Below are positions 12,050 to 22,562 of a stretch of 64,000 nt of DNA, in pieces. Every line of letters begins with the position of its first letter. Within the stretch, counting starts at the first letter, position 1. The stretch is from Trichosphaerium sp. ATCC 40318 (Eukaryota > Discosea > Flabellinia > Trichosidae): the NCBI GenBank assembly GCA_038496445.1, contig JALMLS010000231.1:62001-126000 (forward strand), given 5' to 3'. The position numbers were made by a program, and so were the translations under genes. The notes beneath the pieces are model-generated. The model was not told the DNA's origin, ran no database searches, and saw nothing but the letters and a program-made list of their open reading frames with translations.

Positions 12050-12741
12050 ATGGATTTCTCAGACCTTGATAGCGAACTAGATGATTTTGACATCTCCGGA
12101 GGTCAATCCACACAAGTTAGACCAGGTAATAATTAAAGTCTTATCGGAATATGTTGTTTTTACTTATTTTCGAAGGTGGTACATGCTCTGGAGATGGTTT
12201 ATCAAAAGCAACTGTAGGACAAAAAGCAACAATAAAAATAATGCCTTACTCGCCTACAACAAAGTTTAAAAGCATTGGGGTTGTATTTAAAGGTAAAAGA
12301 AAGCAGTTTTAAAATTTACTTCATTTTTTTTAAATCGCACGTGTCTTTGCCGTTTTATAAAAGAAGAAAAAAACTCAATTCATCACCTACCTGGTGTTTT
12401 TGTTGGGTGCTTTTTGAAACAGACACTTGAAACTTTAGAGCTACTTTTGACGAAGCAATCGAGAGGACCCTTTCGCTGTTAAAACAACTATTTTATTTAT
12501 TTCTAAAACAACAGTTGTAAAGTGCTTTTCAAAATGTCAAAAGCTGTATATAATTGGCATGTTTTTTTAATTGTATTATGCAGGTCCACGTCAACCTAAA
12601 GCGAGGCTAGCGAAACTAGAGGAAACGGATTACTTTCTTGTTGAGTATACGCCAGATACGCCTGGGTTATATTTTGCGATTATAAGCGTTGCTGGTAAGC
12701 CTGTAGAAGGAAGTCCTTTCCAGATTCGTGTTTCAAAGTAG
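12050..12741 (+). CDS. Small protein with a single filamin-type immunoglobulin repeat
   Basis: Three exons, 12050-12125, 12176-12292 and 12584-12741, encode 116 residues. An acidic leader (MDFSDLDSELDDFD) is followed by one repeat of the filamin/ABP280 type: GDGLSKATVGQKATIKI, a central VVFKGPRQPKARL, then DYFLVEYTPDTPGLYFAI and finally KPVEGSPFQIRV. The Y-x-V-x-Y-x-P-x-x-P-G-x-Y and GSPFxIxV signatures are diagnostic. Filamin repeats are normally serial and linked to an actin-binding domain; here there is one repeat and no calponin-homology domain. It may be a small adaptor or a module that pairs with another protein (inference). Confidence 0.8.
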
Positions 12742-12985
12742 AACTCACCAAAAAACAAACAACAAACCAAGATCTTGTCTTCTTCAAAGTATGAAATTAA
12801 AAAAAACAACCAAGTTTTTTGAGCTCAAAACAGTCTATCACTTGTACTTTGAATGTAAAATTGTAACTTTATGTACAACTGGCTGTATGTTTTATTCAAA
12901 AAACAGTTTTAATTTATGTCATATGTTATTATAAAAGTACTAGGATGTAGTTTTGTCCACAGTAAAGTCACTTATTTCTCAGTTA

Positions 12986-15900
12986 TTATCTGTTTCTATT
13001 CCTTGCTCTTTTCTTCTTATTATTTTTCTTCCCTTTACCGCCTCTGAATACCTTATTTCCAGGTTTATTTTCCCAAACCAACAATCGCATATCATCGACA
13101 CTAGGCATCACAACTTAGTTTCAAAACGAAAACAAAAAACAGAAAGAAATAAGAAAAACTACAACTGCCATTTTTCAGACATGTCTCTCTGTCTGTAATA
13201 GTTTTTATAGGTTGAATATAAACATACCGTATTGTTGCTTGTCCTCCCATTCCTATTCGATGGTATGGGTGATAAATCTTTATTCTCTGACCTGGTTTAA
13301 AGTAACTTTCAATCTTGTTTTTGTCATCTGTAAAGTTATATATTGAGACTCTTGTGATATTTCCGTTTTGGTCTTTTGCACATGTATGTATTCCACTAGC
13401 ATATACACCAGTAGATAGAAGTTCTAGACGAAGATAACTAATAATAAGTTAGAGAGAAATTGACATTTTTGAATTTCTTCCAAAAATAGATTCAGGCTAA
13501 ACCAAAATCCAAATACCACAAGCAGCAACGATGTGAAGGGAATAATATTAACAGTAAATACTAATATTATATCCCCTCTATAAATTTTACATCATGTACT
13601 ATTGGTACTGAATAGGTTGTGAGCAGAATCAATTGGGTTTTGGATTTTTATGTTTTTTGTGTTGTCAGATTTTATTACCGTTTTGGGTATTTCTTGTCGT
13701 GATGAGGAGATATTTCATTAAGAAATATTAGAGTATCCATCTTATAATTTGGTCTTCCGGTACTTACCTTGAAAAAGAAACAGTAAGTAACAGTAGTAGC
13801 CAGACAACATGTTAGTTTTTTGGGTTTTTTTCGAGAAAAGTTCTTTTGGAGAGCAAGCTTACGTACACCTAGCCGAGGTTGAAAGTTGCTTCTTTTCATA
13901 TAATTATGTCCTGCTGATAGCTGTCTTTCCAGTTGAGCAAATTCGTTCAAAATCTGGTTAAGTAGAGTCGCTTTTGTTAAAAATAAGTAAAGTTCATCCA
14001 AGTGACTAGAAATGACTAATCTTACGTGTTGCTACTGGAGCGAAAATCTCATCTTCAGCTTTAGGCTCATTAAATGAACCACCTGGAACTGTTTCAGCTT
14101 TTGGTAAGACACTGAAAGGGTCCTAAAGATGATAACAGTAAGTAAAATACAATTACACGAAATAGAGTCTATTTGTGTTGTATGGAAAGCATTGCTTAAT
14201 AAAGACATCAACACGAGATCTGAGATCCTTGGTTTACCCTGTAAACGTGTGTACAGTCCAAGACTTGGATTGGTATGTTTTTGCTTGTTGAATGCTTGTA
14301 AACACTGAAATTTATCAACGTACACTAGTTTTCCCTCCTGTTTGTTTTGCCATTGACAAGGATACTTCTAGCAACTTCTTTGGTGGATAATCTGCAATAC
14401 TTGGCCAGAATGGAAACATGTGTTCCTCGGCATCGTGTCCGATATCCAGAAGCTCTTGTGCACGTTTATTATTACCAAGCTTTATTTCAATGAGTCCGAG
14501 ATCATAGTTAGCTAAATAAAAAGAGTTAGCACTCAACAGAGCTCCAATGATGTCCAAAAAAAGAAAAGAAGTTGCATTCAATGAATAACGTTGCAACGAA
14601 ATGATTGAGTAATAGAAATGAGTTAATATAAAGTTTCTGTTCCATACCATCTGGGTATACACGTGAATAGTATTCTAAACTATCTATAAATTTTATATAA
14701 TCTTCACGTGCTGCCATGAGAAGTTCTCGTTGTTTTTTTTTGTTTGAACATGTTTGTGATAAATCAAAGCATGCCTTTCCTCTATTCCGAAGTAGGTCAG
14801 TCCTTTGTGGATGACTCTAAATAATAATTAGTATTTTAAAGTTCGCTTTTAATTTACAAAAACTGTAAGAGCACAGTGCTAGTGAAATATGACGGAGAGG
14901 AGCTTTAAGTTTGGATTTTGTACAAAAGTTGCATAGCGTACTTGTAGAACAGAGTGTGACCACCTACGCATCTTTTCGCTCTCTTTTTGAAACAAATATG
15001 CTGTAGCAATAAACAAAGCAAAGAATTGCTCCTCAGGATGTGCCTCTTAAAGAGAGTTAGAATGAAGAAAAGAAAAAAACCCTTAAACTTTGATAAACGA
15101 TTGTAAAAATGTGTACCATGACAAGATGTAGCATAACGTATTGTTAATGGCCAGTTTTTGCTTGCCACAAATGTAATATATGTACTAGATAAATATTAAC
15201 CCAAAATAGGAGTATGTATAAAGTTTAAAGTTGAGGACAGCACAAGGTTGTAAAAACAGAAAAAAAAGTTTCGATGAAAAAAAAAAAGAAGAAGAAAGCC
15301 ACGCACTTCAGTACCATTGCATCCACGTTATTGTTGAATTTTGCTTGTCTAACAACTTCATATAAACGCATCATATTCTGTGGGTACAGTTCAAGACAAA
15401 TAGTATCAACACGAAGTGCAAAAGCAAAATGAGCGATTGCTTCTTCATACTGACCTTGACTTAACTCAACACGACCCTTCTCCAGATAATCAATCGCTTT
15501 ATAAAATTTTTCACCAACAGGTGATACCTTGCGATATTGTTCAAGATCCTAATCACAATAAAGTGAGCAACAAGTGGCTTAAATCCAGAAAATGGTCAAG
15601 AACTGGAAGGATCGAAAAAAGTTCAGTAATCAATAGTGCTCTTCCCCACCATCAGCAGCGATATACTACCTACACTCTTCCCTTGCGGTAAGAGCGTTTT
15701 AACGTATGTAATGTATGTAATATAACTGATTTATCGCTTACTGATGGCGAGAAAGACCACTGTTAGAATGAATAATACTGCTTATTTAACGTTCTTAAAT
15801 CGAGCACACACAAAAAAACTATTAAACAAAAACGTTCTTCGTACTTTTGTGTTGAATCCAGATGTTCCAAGCTTTTGTTTAATAGGAGCTATCTTTTGGC

Positions 15901-17990
15901 CACTTTGTTTGAGTAATTCTGTTAAAACCTTGGATGTCTCTTCTCCACCAGATAAGTTCATACCTTCCATTTGTCTTTGAATGATTCTCTCAGTTCTTTG
16001 TACTATTGTGTCTGTGCTTTTTGGCTTTATACCAAGCCTACGTTCTTGCATCCGTAGTTTTTGTTCATTAGCTTCTTCCTCAGCAATACGTTGATCAATA
16101 TCGCATTGAATCATTTCTTTCTCAGCTGGAAGGAATCCAGCATCTGATGCATGCTCATACCAAAGTTTTGCCTTCTTGGCACTTCTTTCAACACCAGTAC
16201 CATTAACATAGCACCGAGCCAAATTAACCATGCATAAGCCTTCCTTACCTTAACACAATCAGTATTTTAATATCACACGGGTCAAAGTTTTCCGAGCAGT
16301 TGGGGAGTGCACATGGCACAGAAATATTACTATCGGCGTACTCTCTTTAGCAGCTGTCATGAACAAGTCAAAAGCCTTTTTCTCATCACGTTTAACATAT
16401 AGATTGCCGTACTGATGTAGAATCCCAAGGTTATTATAAGACGCTGAATAATAGTAAGAACAAAAACAACACAAAGTTCTCCGTATTAAATCTTGCTTAC
16501 GGTAATATTTTACTGCAACACCAAGTTGGTAGTGCGCGACTGATCTCATCACATCAGCCTCTACACCAACACCATTTTCATAGCACAAACCAAGTGCATG
16601 TGAAGCTCTTCCTACAGCTTCATTTCTTTCATCTCCTTCCGGAAGATCTTCAGCGATTTGTAGAGACTGAACAAGACAATCAAACGACTTCTTAAAGTCT
16701 TGTTCTACGCCAAGACCTTTTCTATACAGTAGCGCCTTCAGAGGTATCATTAAAAGGAACCGATCATTGTATGAGCGTTAATAAACACGTACAAGCTGAT
16801 ATAATGATTCTGCACTTCCCAGCTCACCTCCTCGTTTAAATTCAGCAGCTGTAGTTTTATAATCTTGCTCGTAGCCTTCCTACAAATACAAGTCAGAATT
16901 GAAGGTAATTGACTCAATAAATTGCACGTACAGCACCGTCTCGATGAAGAAATCCCAAAAAATTATGACGTTGTGCTCCTGGAAGGTTCTTTAGGTCTGG
17001 TGCAGGAACGTTAAAGCCTGAAGTCTCCTTAACCTAAAAGTGGAGAGTGACTTAAAATGTACAGGTTTTTCTTCAAGTCTTACTCTTTGTTTGTCTTCTT
17101 GCCAAGTTGTCTCAGTAAATTGATCATAACGTGCGTGTTTTTGTTGATGGTATACACACTTTTCTTTGTGCTTGATTATTTGGTTCTTTACTGTAGCGTC
17201 TGGACCAAGTAGTAGAGCATAATCAAAAGCTAAAGAGTATAAACTTCGTTATGTACTTTTTTTGAGCAATTGTTAAAAGCAAAACGTGTGGAAGTCAAAG
17301 GTCACCTTTGATTGCTTTACTATGCTGGTTCAACTCTCTGTATGCAAGTCCTTTTCTTATCTTAGCTTTTACCCACCTTGGTCTTAGGTTACAAGCAACT
17401 TTTGCATCAGTCAAAGCTTGCTCATATTGCTTGAGGTTAAGATACGCTGCGCTCCTAAAATCTTTTTGTTAGCTTTTGTTTCTCGAACAACCACCACAAG
17501 CTTGCCTGTTTGAGTAAATAACAGCAAGTTGCGTTAATGGTAGATCATCTTGTAGCCTAATAGCTGCGGTATAGAACTTAATAGCATCAATCAATTTTCC
17601 TTTCCCAAAAGCGATATTTCCTTGTTTTTTAAGTTCTTCAGCATTTTGTTTGGGTTTTTCCGGGACATCATCATCCTCTAGTCCAATTAAGAACAACGTA
17701 CAATGTAGTTTACATACTAGATTTAAGTATGGAATCGATATCTTGTTGAGAAACACCAATGGTAACGAGAGCGCTTGACATTTCGTTCCATATTTTTTGA
17801 AACTGGTCTTGCGACAGGACTGATCCCAAGTGAGCAATCTTATTACGTCCTTCACGCACCTTGTGCGCGTATTAGATGCCTACAGTAAAGAATGCAAACG
17901 TACAGAGTCTATTCCGCCCAAATCAGAATTGAACTCGTTTAAACAACGTTGAGACCATAGTTCTCGCTTTGAAAGCAATGTACATAACAT
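12986..17990 (-). CDS. Large TPR and Sel1-repeat protein
   Basis: A multi-exon gene. The most consistent start is ATG 17990 (MLCTLLSKRELWSQRCLNEF), joined by a 44-nt intron to REGRNKIAHLGSVL. Next comes a TPR cluster (GNIAFGKGKLIDAIKFYTAA, NLKQYEQALTDAKVACNL, WVKAKIRKGLAYREL). A Sel1-type block follows at 16760-15860 (ALGLCYENGVGVEAD, NLGILHQYGN, NLARCYVNGTGVE, KLWYEHASDAGF). Further helical TPR-like segments run 15550-14320. A beta-rich module sits at 13440-13245 (GIHTCAKDQNGNITRVSIYN, GQRIKIYHPYHRI) and recalls the module beside TPRs in plant TPR/SET-type proteins. No SET domain was found. The C terminus is strongly basic and ends at TAA 12988-12986. It is probably a scaffold. Some exon borders between 14320 and 13445 remain unclear. 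Confidence 0.75.
13538..13575. repeat. AT-rich inverted repeat in a TPR/Sel1 gene intron
   Basis: GGGAATAATATTA (13538-13550) and TAATATTATATCCC (13562-13575) form an imperfect stem with an 11-nt loop. Flanking GATGT and ACATC could extend it. Lies in apparently non-coding intron sequence. Confidence 0.4.
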
Positions 17991-18059
17991 TGGAATGTCC
18001 CAGCTCGCTGTATTTCCTGTTTCCGCTTATTAAACTGTGACAGGCTGAATGTTATGTAC
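17980..18059. repeat. 12-bp inverted repeat around the TPR/Sel1 start codon
   Basis: GTACATAACATT (17980-17991) and AATGTTATGTAC (18048-18059) are exact inverted copies 56 bp apart. The inner arm contains the inferred start codon (17988-17990). It could be a transcription-factor site pair or an mRNA 5' hairpin. Confidence 0.45.
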
Positions 18060-18770
18060 CATCTTGTATGTGTTGCTTCGCACTTCTACCCAGTGACGCG
18101 TACACAGATGAGTATTTACTTTTAAACGAATTTCTACCGTCAGCCCATTTTACACCCTCTAATAGTTTCCATCGCGACAAAAATAGAGTTTGTAGGCGTC
18201 TACAGGCTAATTGCTGCAAATATGCGAGGTGCACCAAATTCTAACCAATGTTAGTGTATATTAATACCTATATTGCTCACATCCACGTCAGTGGTCATTG
18301 GTTGGTTTTAACGGCTGTTGTAATGGCACAACTGACTATTAAGAAAAAACATATCGCTTAAACTGTGAACTTAAAGTCGCCTGTAGAGCTCAGTGTTTGA
18401 ACTGCATTTTTTTTTCAGCTGTTGCAACTACAGCATAACATTTTTCATTCTTGAGGCGTTGACCGTCTTCATAACGCTTGAAGGCTTGGATTTGCGAGTA
18501 TCTGACAGTGACTTTGGCCAGCTAAGTAACCATTAACTCAACGTCAAGATACTCTTTGTGAGTGTATCAAAGAGTTGCAACATGGTTAAAAAAGTAAGCA
18601 GAAAACAACGTACTCGCAAGGTCTTGTTGATTGGACTAAGTGAACTTGTGAACTGCACATTTATTCATGCCTTTGTTGAAGTTTTCGGCTATTTTTCTGA
18701 TGTTTGGCAAACTTAGCTCTGTTATGCTAATAAGCTACTCCACATTCAAAACATACAACATACGAACGAA
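18060..18770. other. Intergenic region, divergent promoters
   Basis: About 710 bp between the TPR/Sel1 gene (-) and the ZPR1-sirtuin gene (+). I searched for a missing ZPR1 zinc-finger exon (CxxC pairs) upstream of 18771 and found none in frame. No other feature seen. Confidence 0.4.
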
Positions 18771-20863
18771 ATGAACATTGATCCGTTGTATTTTGAGTCG
18801 TTGGAGGTTATAGCAGCAAAAAAATACCCTGACTATGGTAATATACTTGTATACGTTACGCAGCGTTCTAAACACGCGATAGGTAAGAGAATATCATTAT
18901 TGGTTGATGGAGATCGTGATTTGTCGAGAAACTGCTTTAAATCTGATACAGCTTCTATCAGGATACCTAGTGTAGATATAGACGTACGTTGGCCTATTTT
19001 TAGTTCTATGGCCTTTAAATGTTTGTGTTATTGCCAAGGACATCTTTAAACTACGTCTAGTAATTAACTAGGGAAACGCAAACCGTTTTAGAGCATGTAA
19101 AACTTAGCAATAATTATTTTGTAATTCACTGAAATTACTTTCTAAATCCGGTTTAGGTACCCGAAGGCAAAGCCAGATTTGCGACTGTAAGAGATATTTT
19201 ACAGGAGATATATGATGATCTTAAAAAGTCGTCAAAGTACTTTACACAGCCCGCACATGTAGCAAAGTTTACGAAATTATTGTCTAAACTGGAAAACGTG
19301 CGAACAAAAACCATCATCTCAATCCTCTGAGGATTGACTGGTTTATAAATATATGCATAATCTCAAGAATATTGTAGACTATTTGCGGTGACCAAGCGTT
19401 GACAATTGTTATTGATGATCCGTTGGGAATCTCAGATATCGAAACTTTCAACAGTATGTTCATCAGCCCGAAAACCAGCTTGGTTGCATGTGATTTCTGA
19501 TATTTTTGTTTCAAGATGATACATCTCAGCTTGTTTCAATTGAAGAGCGCAAACGTACAGTTGAGGAATGCCGTGATCTTGGGATTCCTTATGTTGCAAA
19601 AATAAAGACAATAACTATTTCTGATCCAATGGAGGCAGCGGAAGTTATTGCAAAACTTGTCAAGAAAGCATCTAAGATTGTAGGATTTACTGGTGCAGGC
19701 GTATCAACAGGTAAGTCTTACTTCTATTTAAACATTATAATTCTGACACAAACGAAGAGTCTGGGGTGCCAGCGTACAGGACTCCAGGAGCAACCAACAA
19801 CATTTGGGATAGGTAACTTTTTGTTTCACGTGTTTTAAAACGAATGAGTCACAAGTTGTTTGCCTCTTTGGTTGAACTCAAAAAACACGTAGCTTTGTTG
19901 CTTACCTATTGCCTAGATATGACCCGACTGAAGTTGCAAACTATGATAAATTCAGAAACGATCAGGAAGCTAGAAAAAAGTACTGGAAGATGTATGCTGA
20001 CTTTCATCCATTGGTTTCAATAGCAAAACCTAATCCTGCACATACATTTTTTAAAGAAATCTGTGATATGGGTAAACTTCATACTGTTATCACCCAGGCA
20101 CGTGATTAATAGCTTTTTTACGTTGAGTTAATTACCCAACAGAATATTGATGGCCTTCATGGAGATGCTGGAGTACCAGCAGAAAAGTTAATTGAGCTTC
20201 ATGGCACAACAAGAACAGTGTCATGCTTGACCTGTGGTAAGTTTTGGTTATAGCTGCCGAGTCCCTTTGGGTTTGTTTTGATTTACTTACAAGACAATAG
20301 GATATAGAGTATCTACAAAAACATTGGAACCATATATTTTTGCTGAAGAGTATGATAAAATAGCTTGTGATTGTGGCGGTATTATGAAGCCAGATACAAT
20401 CTCATTTGTAAGTTGATTTATTCATGAGCTCTCTTTACTTACTTGATCTATAGGGTCAGAACTTGAAGCCTGAGAATATTAAGAATGCGTTTAAGGCTGC
20501 AGAAGAGACTGACTTGATGATTGTCATGGTATGCAACACTGTTGTTTTACTTGACCTCTGACTTTTGTTTGTTAAATAGGGCTCATCTCTTCTGGTTTCA
20601 CCAGCAAACAGACTACCAGAAAAGGCATTAGAGAGAGGTATACCAGTTGTATTGGTTAATATTGGTACAACTTCATTTGATCACATTGTGACAGTCCATG
20701 CTACAAGCAAGTGTGGTAATGTAATGCAGAAGGTAAGTTTTTGTCGCTCACTTGTTTGTTTCTCTAATGAACTTTACAGGTTATTGATAAAATCGTACCT
20801 AAACCAAAGCTAAATGCACATTTTTTACAATACTATACAGTCACACGTCAAGTAAAATGGTGA
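18771..20863 (+). CDS. ZPR1-like domain fused to a Sir2-family (sirtuin) deacylase
   Basis: One open, phase-consistent spliced frame. Exons 1-4 (18771-18983, 19157-19297, 19378-19453, start of 19516-19710) give a ZPR1 domain core: GKRISLLVDGDRDLSRNCFK, ARFATVRDILQEIYDDL, KFTKLLSKLE, IVIDDPLGISDIE and ERKRTVEECRDLGI. The CxxC zinc finger that precedes this core in ZPR1 is absent. Exon 4 runs without a break into a sirtuin: IVGFTGAGVSTESGVPAYR, TQNIDGLH, catalytic His in LHGTT, CLTCGYR then CDCGG for zinc, and GSSLLVSPAN. Sirtuins remove acyl groups from lysine using NAD+. Length is about 400 residues. The intron before NIDG (20098-20142) must use a GC donor to keep TQNID. I know of no such fusion; ZPR1 itself is an eEF1A-binding chaperone. 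Confidence 0.85.
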
Positions 20864-21271
20864 CAAAGCGCTTTAGCAAATGCTACAATAAAATGTTTAG
20901 CACAAAGCCTAACAAGTTTTTTTCCATTGATTACATTGATAAACAGTTTGACATACCACTTTACTTCAACGTTTTGTTTGTCATCAACCCATATGGTCTG
21001 CAAGTTGTCCATTCTCAGGATTTAGATTTGCCATTTTATTTTGCCATCAATGCATGCTTTAATACTTTGACTGTTTAAATGATGTTCCACCAAAGGCAAA
21101 ACTTTTACATAACCAAAGTGGAGCTCTAGCCTATGAGCGCAGATTATCATTTTCATTTTAGCGAATTTCAATCTCGTTGACATACGCACGTGATTACTAA
21201 GGACAGTTCATTGAAATCTATTTGTAGTTTCCTTATAAACAACCATTTTAGCATTTGAACCGAAGAAACTG
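20864..21271. other. Intergenic region
   Basis: About 410 bp between two plus-strand genes. A 73-codon frame opens immediately downstream of the sirtuin stop but has no recognisable content. CACGTG at about 21188. Confidence 0.35.
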
Positions 21272-22226
21272 ATGACAGAACACAAAGTAGTAGTGTTGGG
21301 AGATGTTGGAGTTGGAAAATCGGCGCTTGTACTGCAGTTTGTGGCAAACCAGTTCAATGACGAATATGACCCCACAATAGAAGACTTGTACGCGGTATAA
21401 TGCGTTCTAGCTATTCAATTGCCAATTGCTTTTTTTGTCACTAAACGAATAGTTACACCGCCTTTAGGTTCCGTAAAGGAAGCATTGTTGATGATCAAGT
21501 GCTTGTTATGGATATTCTAGATACAGCAGGAGGAGGCGACTCTTCTGCACTGCGTGAGCCTGTGTGCGATACTTGATACGCTACAAACACCTCAACTAAC
21601 TTTTTGTAGTACATGAAAGCAGCCTGGGGATTTTTGCTTGTTTATTCAATTTCAAGCCGTGCATCTTTTGAGTTGATACCAGAGTTTTTCAACAGAGCGA
21701 AAACGTACGTTAGGACCACGTGTCAGAAAAAAAAACAAAAACGTTTTTTGATTTTATTATCGGATTTCTACTGTCTGTGCTTTTGTTCCGTACGGACCTC
21801 AGAGTACGTATTGTTACCCGTATCAATCATATCAGAGTACTTATATTGCATACCTTTCTTGTAGAAGCCGTATAGGAACGTAAGTCATACGTGCAGTTAG
21901 GAAAGCCAACAAAACAATAATTTTCAAAATTGTTTATACTTACTGACAAGATTTCAACACTAACTGCGTTCAGAGCCAAGAATGGAGAGCCATTTGGCTG
22001 CATGTTGGTAGGTAATAAACAAGATTATTGCGATGAACAAAGACAAGTTAGTACGGGAGAAGGACTTGAGTTTGCAGAAAAACATGGAACTGGTTTTTTG
22101 GAAGCATCAGCTAAAAAACGTATAAATGTGGAACAATCTTTTTATCAACTTGTACGAGAGATTCGAAAAGTAATGGAAATACCATCACCTGCTCCCATCC
22201 AGAAAAGTCGTTGTACATTGGTATAA
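21272..22226 (+). CDS. Ras-family small GTPase with Val12 and Gly61
   Basis: Exons 21272-21387, 21468-21561, 21610-21704 and 21974-22226 give 185 residues that align with H-Ras without gaps in the N-terminal half. Seen: P-loop [10 protein letters not shown] (residues 10-19), switch I YDPTIED with Thr35, [20 protein letters not shown], and EASAKKR. The C terminus is CTLV, a CAAX prenylation box, so membrane attachment is expected. Two positions that matter for GTP hydrolysis differ from typical Ras: residue 12 is Val (Gly in Ras) and residue 61 is Gly (Gln in Ras). In animal Ras, changes at either position impair GTPase activity, so this protein may be slow-cycling or use another mechanism (inference). 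The exon-2 acceptor at 21467 was chosen because it restores exact family spacing. Confidence 0.92.
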
Positions 22227-22562
22227 CAAAAAACAAATCCAAGCTCTATTTGGTACTAATCTTATGACCTAATCTGAATCTTATTGGACAAAAAGATTCA
22301 CTTGTTTGAATATCCAATCCATAACTACCCAAAGCGGAGAAATTCTCGCAACATATTTGGCATTTGTACAAGAAATATTAAGTAGATAAAACGCGTTGAT
22401 TTTTCTGATATTTAGAAAAAACACAAACGAGAAAACAAGTTTAACTATTTCTGTTGAGCCCGTTTTATAGATTTATTGGATTTATTGTGTGAGTTATCCG
22501 AATAGTTTTTCCGAAAGTTCATTGTTTCTCCAAAATAAACGTGATACAAGCCTAAGCGACAA
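22227..22562. other. Intergenic region
   Basis: About 336 bp, AT-rich. No feature recognised. Confidence 0.4.

Noticed and set aside
21452-21467. Earlier acceptor in the Ras gene giving FYTAFRFRK after switch I
   Set aside because: It would insert five residues; the next AG restores exact Ras spacing.
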